Assembly: GCA_003402315.1 (NCBI GenBank)
Contig: QFXI01000018.1
Coordinates: forward strand, 119,015-183,014
Length of the DNA stretch: 64,000 nucleotides
DNA from: Candidatus Nitrotoga sp. LAW
GTDB lineage: Bacteria > Pseudomonadota > Gammaproteobacteria > Burkholderiales > Gallionellaceae
Direction of reading: 5' to 3'
Below, one piece after another: positions 52,692-60,824 of the stretch. A program made the translations under genes and the position numbers. Position 1 is the first letter of the stretch, and every line of letters begins with the position of its first letter. Below the pieces are notes generated by a model that ran no database searches, had not been told where the DNA came from, and saw nothing but the letters and a program-made list of their open reading frames with translations.

Positions 52692-55600
52692 TCAGACCTT
52701 TGACCGAGCAAATTCCTCGAACTGGTCGGCCAACAGTGGCTTGCAATAATAATAACCCTGTAACTCATCGCAACCCTGTTCCCGCAGGAACGTCAGCTGC
52801 CCTACTGTTTCCACTCCTTCGGCGATGGTTTGCAGTCCAAGGCTCTTCGCCATGTTGATAACGGCTCCAACGATAGCCCTGTCTTCTGGATCGGTACTAA
52901 TGTCACGCACAAAAGACTGGTCAATCTTGAGTTTGTATACCTTAAATTTCTTCAGGTGGCTTAGCGATGAAAAACCGGTGCCAAAATCATCGATCGACAT
53001 GCGCACGCCGCGCTCGTGCAGTTTGTTCATTACGGCGATGGCCTTTTGCGGATCGTGCATCGCTACGCCCTCGGTCAGCTCCAGCTCCAAATATTCCGGC
53101 AGCAAGCCCTCTTCGTCGAGAATACGCGTGATCAGATTGGGCAAGTCGGGATGACGGAACTGAACTACGGAAAGATTCACCGCCATAACCAGTGGGGCAA
53201 GGCCATTTTGCATCCAGGATTTTGCCTGCCGTACCGCATGCCTCAGCACCCACTCTCCAATTGGTAGGATCAGTCCACTTTCCTCTGCGGAGGGGATAAA
53301 TTCTGTTGGTGAAACTGAACCTAACACGGGATGTGACCAGTGCAGCAAAGCTTCTGCCCCGACGATGCGACCGTCACGCACGGATACCTGCGGTTGATAG
53401 TAAATCTGCATTTGATCGCGTTCAATCGCTTGACGCAATGCGTTAACCAGTGTCAGGTGACGCGCCGAACGAATTTGCATTTCTGCCGTAAAGAAACTGT
53501 AACCATGACGGCCTTCGTGCTTGGCACGGTACATGGCGGAGTCGGCACTCTTAGAAAGCGTCTCCAGATCCACGCCGTCACCCGGATAAAGTGCAATACC
53601 GATCGAGCCGGTTACATTCAGATCATACTGTTCTATCTGGCAGGGTTCGGCGATGACGTCCAGCAGTTTCTGCGCTACATGAGGCGCTTCGTGTGCATCG
53701 ACGCCGTACAACAAGAAAATAAACTCGTCCCCACCAAGGCGCGACACCATATCTTCCTCGCGTAGCACCAAGCGTAGCCGTTTAGCCAGTTCGACCAATA
53801 ACGCATCACCGACACTATGGCCAAGCGTATCGTTAATATCCTTGAAGTGATCGAGATCGAGGAACATCAACGTCACAGGCTCCCGACTCCGCTGCGCCAA
53901 ACTAATGACATATTTGGCGTGGTTATTCAATTGGACCCGGTTTGGTAGTCCGGTGAGCGCGTCGAAATGTGCCAGATATTGAATACGTTTCTCGGCTTCC
54001 TTACGCGCAGTAATGTCTCTGGTAATACCAAGCAACATCGTGATCTTTCCGGCCGCATCACTGAGTGGTGCGGCATGGGTTTCAAGCCAGTGCTGAGCCC
54101 CCTTGATCCCTTTGATTTCGAACTCAAAGATACAACTTTCTCCACTCATTACGCGTTTGTGCGTGGCAATAAAGGAATCTTGATATTCAGGAAGAATAAA
54201 GTCTACGAGATTATGCTGTTGCACCTCCTCTAGGGAATCTGCCTCGAGCATAGCAAGACCCGTAGTGTTCATTTCCATAATTCCACCGCCATCGCCTATG
54301 ACCATTATGCATTCCGGTTCCGTCTCGATGATGGTACGCAAGCGTTGTTCGCTCTTCCGTAATGCTTCTTCTGCCCGCTTACGCTGCGCCTCGTGCTCAA
54401 AACTTTTTAGCGCATAATCTATGTCCATCGCCATTCCCACCAGCAAATTACGCACATTTTCGTCAAAAGCGTTGTCCACATCAGTATAGAGGGTCAAAAC
54501 CTCGGTGACCTTTCCATTACGGTGTAGCGGAAGCGCGGCGGATGATGCCCACCCAAACCGGGCACCATGCTTATGCCATAGCGTGGTAACGAGGTCATCC
54601 TGAAAATTTTGACACCAAAACGGCAAATTCTCGCGGAACGCCGAGCTAGTCGGTCCACGTCCGTATGGTTCATTGGCGGCCACAGGAATTTGCAGCCCTT
54701 TCAAATATTCCACACCGCTGCCAAAGGATGCGATCGGCTTTATCTGTTTGCTATGTTCTTCAAGCGCGCCTATCCATGCCATATCCATACCGCCGAAATT
54801 TACGACAGCGCGGCAGACTTGCTCGAACAATTCCGCCTCGCTGGTACAGCGCACAATGGCCTGGTTACATTTGCTCAACGCAGCGTAAAGCTTGGTCAAG
54901 CGTTGCTTTGTTGCTTCGGCTTCCTTGCGCTGAGCGTCGATTCTGGCCAAATTCATCTGCGTTTCCGATAACCAGTCCAGCACACTATTTTCCATGCCTT
55001 TAGCGACTGAAATGACGGATGAAAAATTTCCACTGCCAAGATGGGCGATACGCGTATGCAGCTCGTTTACTGAACCACCCAGCGTTGCATACAAATTCCG
55101 TTGCGATTTCCATAGTAAAAATGCTAACAGCAAGCCCAACAGGATGAAGGCTACACGAATTAATGTGGCGCGGACTTCAGCTGTATGGACAGCCTCAAAC
55201 GTTCGCTGATCCGCCATTATTTGAAACTGGCTGATCGGCCTCATAACATTAGCCTTGGCTTGATGATAAGCCGCGTCATGCAATATAGAAATTGCCTCGG
55301 CACGGTTGGTTTCAATCAGCGGGCTGGTTGATTCAATCAATTCCATTGCGGCAAATTCGGTGCGCGTGAGCGTATCCGAGTTGGTTTTTGCCTCCGCCAG
55401 TTTGGCGAATTCTTCTTTAGTAAAACCAGCCCCCCGCATCAACTCCAACAGGGGAACGGCCAGTCCCGGCGACTGCGGACGCAGGTCGTCGCCTAGCACG
55501 ATATCCCAGTAAATGTTCTGGTAGCTGACCGGACGGGGTTTCCTGCCATCTTGGATGTCAAGAATTTCTTGATAATGTTGCTTGTAGATGGGGTCTCCGG

Positions 55601-55826
55601 TCACCACATAGGTGCGAACCATACGTGTAAGGTCATCAGACGACTGGCGTAATTCGTCAGTCAACATTAATGAGTACTGCCGCAATTCGTTAATGCGGTC
55701 GACCGCCTTTTCTGCCCAAACATAAATGGCAAAGGTTGCAGCGAAAACAACGAACGTACCCAACGTTAGCCAAAGATGGCGTGAAAATCGGGGCAAGTTG
55801 TTCTTGAAAGTAGTCATTATTGCCAT
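52692..55826 (-). CDS. membrane-anchored GAF/PAS-GGDEF-EAL protein (c-di-GMP metabolism)
   Basis: Two TM flanking a periplasmic region, GAF-like, PAS, GGDEF (SRLGGDEFIFLL), EAL (VGAEALLHW, DDFGTGFSSLSHLKKF); start at 55826 or 55817 rather than 55895 is likely. Confidence 0.93.
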   Translation of the reverse strand: MAIMTTFKNNLPRFSRHLWLTLGTFVVFAATFAIYVWAEKAVDRINELRQYSLMLTDELRQSSDDLTRMVRTYVVTGDPIYKQHYQEILDIQDGRKPRPVSYQNIYWDIVLGDDLRPQSPGLAVPLLELMRGAGFTKEEFAKLAEAKTNSDTLTRTEFAAMELIESTSPLIETNRAEAISILHDAAYHQAKANVMRPISQFQIMADQRTFEAVHTAEVRATLIRVAFILLGLLLAFLLWKSQRNLYATLGGSVNELHTRIAHLGSGNFSSVISVAKGMENSVLDWLSETQMNLARIDAQRKEAEATKQRLTKLYAALSKCNQAIVRCTSEAELFEQVCRAVVNFGGMDMAWIGALEEHSKQIKPIASFGSGVEYLKGLQIPVAANEPYGRGPTSSAFRENLPFWCQNFQDDLVTTLWHKHGARFGWASSAALPLHRNGKVTEVLTLYTDVDNAFDENVRNLLVGMAMDIDYALKSFEHEAQRKRAEEALRKSEQRLRTIIETEPECIMVIGDGGGIMEMNTTGLAMLEADSLEEVQQHNLVDFILPEYQDSFIATHKRVMSGESCIFEFEIKGIKGAQHWLETHAAPLSDAAGKITMLLGITRDITARKEAEKRIQYLAHFDALTGLPNRVQLNNHAKYVISLAQRSREPVTLMFLDLDHFKDINDTLGHSVGDALLVELAKRLRLVLREEDMVSRLGGDEFIFLLYGVDAHEAPHVAQKLLDVIAEPCQIEQYDLNVTGSIGIALYPGDGVDLETLSKSADSAMYRAKHEGRHGYSFFTAEMQIRSARHLTLVNALRQAIERDQMQIYYQPQVSVRDGRIVGAEALLHWSHPVLGSVSPTEFIPSAEESGLILPIGEWVLRHAVRQAKSWMQNGLAPLVMAVNLSVVQFRHPDLPNLITRILDEEGLLPEYLELELTEGVAMHDPQKAIAVMNKLHERGVRMSIDDFGTGFSSLSHLKKFKVYKLKIDQSFVRDISTDPEDRAIVGAVINMAKSLGLQTIAEGVETVGQLTFLREQGCDELQGYYYCKPLLADQFEEFARSKV

Positions 55827-55919
55827 TCTTTCTAAGCGCGCTACAGATTGTGAAAAATAGTTAACCAGCGCGTATAGCTTCTGACGCGGATTCAATTTCG
55901 GGACACAACAAAAACATTC

Positions 55920-55955
55920 GTTACCTTAGCGCAAATTGATTTGCGCTAAGGTAAC
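55920..55955. repeat. perfect 16-bp inverted repeat with 4-nt loop
   Basis: GTTACCTTAGCGCAAA-TTGA-TTTGCGCTAAGGTAAC read directly; no poly-T tract on either side. Confidence 0.95.
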
Positions 55956-56013
55956 TGATTTAGCAAACACAATGCCGTTTGAAACACTTTAAATATAATA
56001 GATGACAAACATG

Positions 56014-56139
56014 GTAGGCCGCAATGAAACAGCAAATCTTGGATGTGAAGCCATACCTAACGACGCCACGCTACTGAAATTCCGTCATATTCTGGTGAAG
56101 AAGAATTGTTTGCCGACATTAGTGAAGTACTGCTTTTGA
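56014..56139 (+). pseudogene. IS5-family transposase remnant
   Basis: Frame reads ...LGCEAIPNDATLLKFRHILVKKNCLPTLVKYCF*, matching the ...IPDxTTIxxFRHLLExxxL... segment of IS5-family transposases; no intact ORF. Confidence 0.75.
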
Positions 56140-56340
56140 TTTTGAAGGAGGCAATGGTGTTCCGTTTTGCCTTAAGCGGCCTGCGAGTGCAGGCACGTGT
56201 TGAATGCCATTATAATGATTAAAAAATAAACGGAAGTCAGACGTAGTGAGGCTACTTAACTGCCTAGTTTTGTGTGTTATAGACAGTATAGGCATGGTTT
56301 TCATACAAAGTGTGAAATAGTGGTTTTTCTGGAGGAATGA

Positions 56341-57351
56341 ATGAATAAATGGTTTTTTTATTTAGCAGTAGTGTTGGCAGTGGGTAGTGGCTTGGCCCAC
56401 GCACATTCAGATGGGGCGAAGGCAGAAGAGAAGTATGTGCACGTTAAAGATGCCTTGCGCTTAGCCGCCGAGCAAGGTGATGCAGCCGCACAAAACACCC
56501 TTGGTGAAATGTTCCTCCAAGGGGATGGCGTTACACAAGACACTCAAGAAGCCGTAAAGTGGTTTCACCTGGCCGCCAAACAAGGGCATGCACAAGCCCA
56601 ATTTAACCTTGGTTTAAGTTTTGGCAACGGCCAAGGCGTTACACAGGACTATCAGGAAGCGGTCAAGTGGTTTCGCTCAGCTGCCGAGCAAGGACATGCA
56701 AAAGCGCAATTTAGCCTTGGCATAAGCTACGCCAACGGGCAAGGCGCCATACAAAACTTTGAGGAAGCGATGAAGTGGTTTCGTTTGGCCGCCGAACAAG
56801 GCGATGTAATCGCACAATACAACCTTGGCGTAATTTATCTTGACGGAAAAATTGTAGCGCAAAACTACCCGGAAGCCGTGAAATGGTTTCACTTGGCGGC
56901 CAAACAAGGGCATGCACAAGCCCAATTTAATCTTGGTGTAAGCTACGGCAACGGCCAAGGCGTTACACAAAACGATCAGGAAGCGGTTAAATGGTTCCGC
57001 TTGGCCGCCGAACAGGGGCATACAAAAGCACAATATTACCTCGGCTTAAGTTATGCCAATAAACAGGGCACCATGCGAGACGATCAGGAAGCGGTCAAAT
57101 GGTTTCGCTTAGCCGCCAAGCGAGGCGATGCCGCCGCACAAAATAGTCTTGGTTTAAGATACGGCCTCGGTCAAGGAGTGACGCAAGATTATGTTCGCGC
57201 GCACATGTGGTTCAGTCTCGCAACAAATCGTCAAAAGGACGCGCAAGAAAATCGCGATAAAGTAGCTCAACGCATGACACCAACCCAAATCGCTGAAGCG
57301 CAAAAATTGGCACTCGATTGCAAAAAGAGCAATTACACAAACTGTGATTAG
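56341..57351 (+). CDS. secreted Sel1-like repeat protein
   Basis: Signal peptide then at least seven 36-aa repeats (EAVKWFRLAAEQGHAxAQxxLGxxYxNGQGVTQD). Confidence 0.95.
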   Translation: MNKWFFYLAVVLAVGSGLAHAHSDGAKAEEKYVHVKDALRLAAEQGDAAAQNTLGEMFLQGDGVTQDTQEAVKWFHLAAKQGHAQAQFNLGLSFGNGQGVTQDYQEAVKWFRSAAEQGHAKAQFSLGISYANGQGAIQNFEEAMKWFRLAAEQGDVIAQYNLGVIYLDGKIVAQNYPEAVKWFHLAAKQGHAQAQFNLGVSYGNGQGVTQNDQEAVKWFRLAAEQGHTKAQYYLGLSYANKQGTMRDDQEAVKWFRLAAKRGDAAAQNSLGLRYGLGQGVTQDYVRAHMWFSLATNRQKDAQENRDKVAQRMTPTQIAEAQKLALDCKKSNYTNCD

Positions 57352-57524
57352 CACAGCATATTTGGAGTTCTAAAAGAAACAAATAAATGTCTTGTCTAAG
57401 TTACTTCGATTTCATAACGCGTTGAATAGGGAGTGGGAATTTATCAGGTGGTGGCCGTGTCGGTATCGTATTTGACCCGGTTGGCACTTTTGTTAGCGCA
57501 ACATCACTCACAAACAACGCTGCA

Positions 57525-59165
57525 CTAGTTGGCTGCGCCGGAAAATAATACTCTTTGTCGTGATTGTTCAGTGTTACCGAAATAAATATTCCGCCAGGTA
57601 TCGTCCACCTTTAGAAATTGCGGTGTCACATTGGGATTACCCTGATTTTTTGCCAACCATTCGCGAAATGCATAGTGATTCCAGAGACGGAAGAACTCCG
57701 TCAGATAGATGTCTGCCACAGTCGTGTTGCCTTGAATCACCAGCATGTTTTCGTCGTTAGCATTAGTTGAGGCATCCGAAAAATTCGCCGATCCTGAGAT
57801 CACAATTGGATTCGATCCCAACGGATCGATCAGCATAAATTTTGTATGAATATACGGCACATGCGAATTCAAGCTACTCAACCTCTCCTTTAGCCACTTA
57901 TCAAAACTATTTACGCGAATCATGCTGCCGATCGCAAAACGGTTAAAGGGCAATTTCCGCAACCCTAATACCTCCGCTTCTGGTTCGGGCCGATTGCCAT
58001 CATTATCGAGCAAGGCATAACGCAACCCGCCAAAGGGCTTATCAAATACGGGGACAAAGGCTTTGTTGATACCAAAAGCAAAAGTCATGCAAAGCATCGA
58101 TTGCGCGGCGGCGGCCTGTTCGGCATACCATGAGAGTAGCTTTACGCCTGAGCGGGGGCTAAAGAGCGCGCTGGTTGCTTGCCTTGGTGAACTGCCGGGG
58201 GCGGGCGTCGGCGTCAATGTTTCCACACCAGGGCGCAACAAGGGAAACTTAGGATCAACTGCAAGTAAGTTCCAGTAATCATGATAGCTACTTGCAACGC
58301 CCATATCGTTCACTACGTGTCCGACATTCGAATGTCCGAAGATGCCGCCATCAGTGATATTTGTCGAACCCGTCCAAACTGCCTGCGGCTGATTATTCTT
58401 TAACAACACGATAAATTTATTGTGTGCGATGGCGCTTGGATTTGCGGTACGCTGCCTGCATAGACCGTCGATACCCGCGTTGAGCACCGCTGCCTTATTA
58501 AGTGCGGATACCTTTTCGTCACGGCCGTCGTATAGGATGCTCACGTCAACCCCGCGATCCTTGGCCGATTTCAACGCCTTTAAAACAGTTTCGTTGGTGA
58601 ACTGGTAAACGGCCACGCGTAGCGCCCACTGACAATTCTTCGCACGTAGCAAAAACTCGAGCAGCGCTTCCATTAGGCCGCGCGAAAGCCAATCGAAGGC
58701 TGGTTTACCCACTATTTCTGGACTTTTGTTTTTGAAGCGGCGGGCGTATTCCTGGCTAGCGGCGGCGCCGCGATTGAACCACACTTCGTGTAAGCCATTG
58801 TCTTCCTTTTCAGTTTGCACGCGCACCTCGATCTCATCATCTTCAATCAAGCTCTTGGGCGAACCCTTCAGTGCCACTACGCGATAGGTATAATCGTAGC
58901 CCGGCTTGGCCGTGAAATCGGACCATGTGAAACCTTGCACCGGATGGCAACGCAACGAGGCCTTGTCTGTACCTGGGTCGGTTTCGGCGAATACCTTTAT
59001 GCCCTCCAGCCAATAGGCCTCGCCCTCGGTATGATCCGTGCGATGAACGGCAAATCCCAGGACGTGGCGCGAATCGGCTTTCGTCATACTCCAGCCAAGC
59101 AGCACCACATGCGTACCAGCAACTGCCTGTACCGTCAATTTGCCAAGTTGCTTGGTAACGCGCAT
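57525..59165 (-). CDS. phospholipase D-like domain-containing protein
   Basis: Two HxK sites (HNKFIVLLKN...GSTNITDGG; HTKFMLIDPLGSNPIVISGSANFSDAS); N-terminal beta-rich region. Confidence 0.88.
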   Translation of the reverse strand: MRVTKQLGKLTVQAVAGTHVVLLGWSMTKADSRHVLGFAVHRTDHTEGEAYWLEGIKVFAETDPGTDKASLRCHPVQGFTWSDFTAKPGYDYTYRVVALKGSPKSLIEDDEIEVRVQTEKEDNGLHEVWFNRGAAASQEYARRFKNKSPEIVGKPAFDWLSRGLMEALLEFLLRAKNCQWALRVAVYQFTNETVLKALKSAKDRGVDVSILYDGRDEKVSALNKAAVLNAGIDGLCRQRTANPSAIAHNKFIVLLKNNQPQAVWTGSTNITDGGIFGHSNVGHVVNDMGVASSYHDYWNLLAVDPKFPLLRPGVETLTPTPAPGSSPRQATSALFSPRSGVKLLSWYAEQAAAAQSMLCMTFAFGINKAFVPVFDKPFGGLRYALLDNDGNRPEPEAEVLGLRKLPFNRFAIGSMIRVNSFDKWLKERLSSLNSHVPYIHTKFMLIDPLGSNPIVISGSANFSDASTNANDENMLVIQGNTTVADIYLTEFFRLWNHYAFREWLAKNQGNPNVTPQFLKVDDTWRNIYFGNTEQSRQRVLFSGAAN

Positions 59166-59174
59166 GACACACTC

Positions 59175-60212
59175 CTAAAAGACAATTGTCCAACCGGGTT
59201 GATTGGCTTGTTCCTTGGTATAGGAAACGCCATGCACCTTCAAGCCGTTCTGATTCAACAGAGTGATGATGCCCCCCTTATTAGACAAGACCATGGGTGC
59301 TTGCACGTCGACGCGCAGCATGGCGCCCGCGTCGAGAGCGCCGCTCAGGGACATTTTCGCTTTTTGCTTATCGGCCATATGCCAGCCAGCCAGCGGGACA
59401 AGGCGATCACTTGCATTCAATATGTAAACCCATTCCATTTCTGGCGAAGCCTTCGAATTAACCATCGCCGCGACAATGCGGATCAATCCATCGGGTGCTG
59501 TATCTGTCGGTTGCGGCACAATGGGATCGGGATTTACTGGTTCGCCATCGTCCGTACCACTTAATGTGTGTCCGGTGACATCGTTGGTGTGCCAGCTTTG
59601 CGACTGAAACTTTAGAAAGACAGCCGTCCACTGTTGTTGATTGGGAAATTGAAATAACAGGCCGCCATCCTGCCACACACCATCGTCCTGTACGAAGCTG
59701 CCCACATTGCCCTGGTTCATGTGAATGTCGTGAATACCATTACCAGGCACGAAGCCGAAGTACTTATCCGCCTTGTTATTTTCTGGTCCCCAACGTTCGC
59801 CGAAAGCATAAACCAGCGCCTCTTCGTCAGCCATTGCACGCTGCACAATCTGATCAAGCTTCTCGTTCAAATCGTTATCAGGGCCGGGCAGAGAGTGCGG
59901 GAGCGGTGTCATCATTCCCGGCTGCATCAGGTTGCCGCGGATCAGATCTAGCGCGCCTGAGGCGGGATTTGGCGCAAGCGGGCTGAAGCCACTTGGCAAA
60001 ACGGCGACAACGGATGTGAGCGGATGCACGAAATGCGACTTGACATAATACATCAGCTCCGAAGGAGCCAATTGCGATTTCACATTGATTGCAATACGGT
60101 AATTAGTACCAGTCTCATCCACAATGTGGACTTGGTAGTGCGGTGAAGATCCTGAACCCAAACGGCGGGCAATAACCCTACCTTTCAAAACACCATAAGT
60201 CTTGAGTGGCAT
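59175..60212 (-). CDS. DUF2278 (YukJ-like) protein with C-terminal lamin-tail-like domain
   Basis: YGVLKGRVIAR...PHYQVHIVD, FGFVPGNGIHDIHMNQGN; C-terminal EWVYILNASDRLVPLAGWHMADKQKAKMSLSGALDAGAMLRVDVQAPMVLSNKGGIITLLNQNGLKVHGVSYT. Confidence 0.85.
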   Translation of the reverse strand: MPLKTYGVLKGRVIARRLGSGSSPHYQVHIVDETGTNYRIAINVKSQLAPSELMYYVKSHFVHPLTSVVAVLPSGFSPLAPNPASGALDLIRGNLMQPGMMTPLPHSLPGPDNDLNEKLDQIVQRAMADEEALVYAFGERWGPENNKADKYFGFVPGNGIHDIHMNQGNVGSFVQDDGVWQDGGLLFQFPNQQQWTAVFLKFQSQSWHTNDVTGHTLSGTDDGEPVNPDPIVPQPTDTAPDGLIRIVAAMVNSKASPEMEWVYILNASDRLVPLAGWHMADKQKAKMSLSGALDAGAMLRVDVQAPMVLSNKGGIITLLNQNGLKVHGVSYTKEQANQPGWTIVF

Positions 60213-60375
60213 ATTGCCTCCAGATTAAATTTTTTCAAATATCGACCGAGTGACTAGAATCCGCCTAAGTACGAAACCACGTGGGAAGACTCTTGAATGG
60301 TTTCATAGCGATTAACTAAAATTGTCAACACATCTGTAAGCCAATTAAGTTTTACGAGATTGATCGTCAATTATT

Positions 60376-60489
60376 TTAATATTTCTCTTTTGCTACGCGT
60401 TGAGCATTTATCGAGATGACCTTGTCAGTGATGGTATGAAGCTGTTTGCGAGCTTCTGAGTCAAAGTCTCTCGCTGATTTAGGTAACAT
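60376..60489 (-). CDS. candidate small protein of 37 aa, no recognised family
   Basis: ATG...TAA: MLPKSARDFDSEARKQLHTITDKVISINAQRVAKEKY; GGGAGGGGG-rich SD-like sequence just upstream (minus strand); below the ORF-track length cut-off. Confidence 0.45.
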   Translation of the reverse strand: MLPKSARDFDSEARKQLHTITDKVISINAQRVAKEKY

Positions 60490-60543
60490 GATCAACCCCC
60501 TCCCGCAATAAATGATGAAGGTCGCTTTTTAAAGCCTATCTGT
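60474..60543. repeat. copy 1 of a degenerate ~60-70 bp repeat covering the 5' region of the small ORF
   Basis: CTGATTTAGGTAACATGATCAACCCCCTCCCGCAATAAATGATGAAGGTCGCTTTTTAAAGCCTATCTGT; aligns to 63150..63209. Confidence 0.65.
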
Positions 60544-60824
60544 CACCGCAACCTATTAGCAACAGCGCTCTAACAACGTCTAACTATAGAGGAGACCTAT
60601 AAGCAGTACGCGAATCGACCGCTGACCGCCCATCCAGCGGCAAAATTATTGTCAGTGACACTGCTGGAACCATAATAAAGCGTCAGCTATAAAAGAGAAT
60701 AAGCAAAATCCTTATTTTCTGGCGGGGGAGAATAAAGCGGGTATTGGGATAATCAGGCACCGTTATCTCAAAGTGCGGACGGCACATAGAAAGGCCAGAA
60801 TGAGGGCGAGCGGCATACGACTCA

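Noticed and set aside
58815-59564. 249-aa plus-strand ORF
   Set aside because: Antisense to the PLD/DUF2278 pair, spans both genes, no recognisable family motifs.
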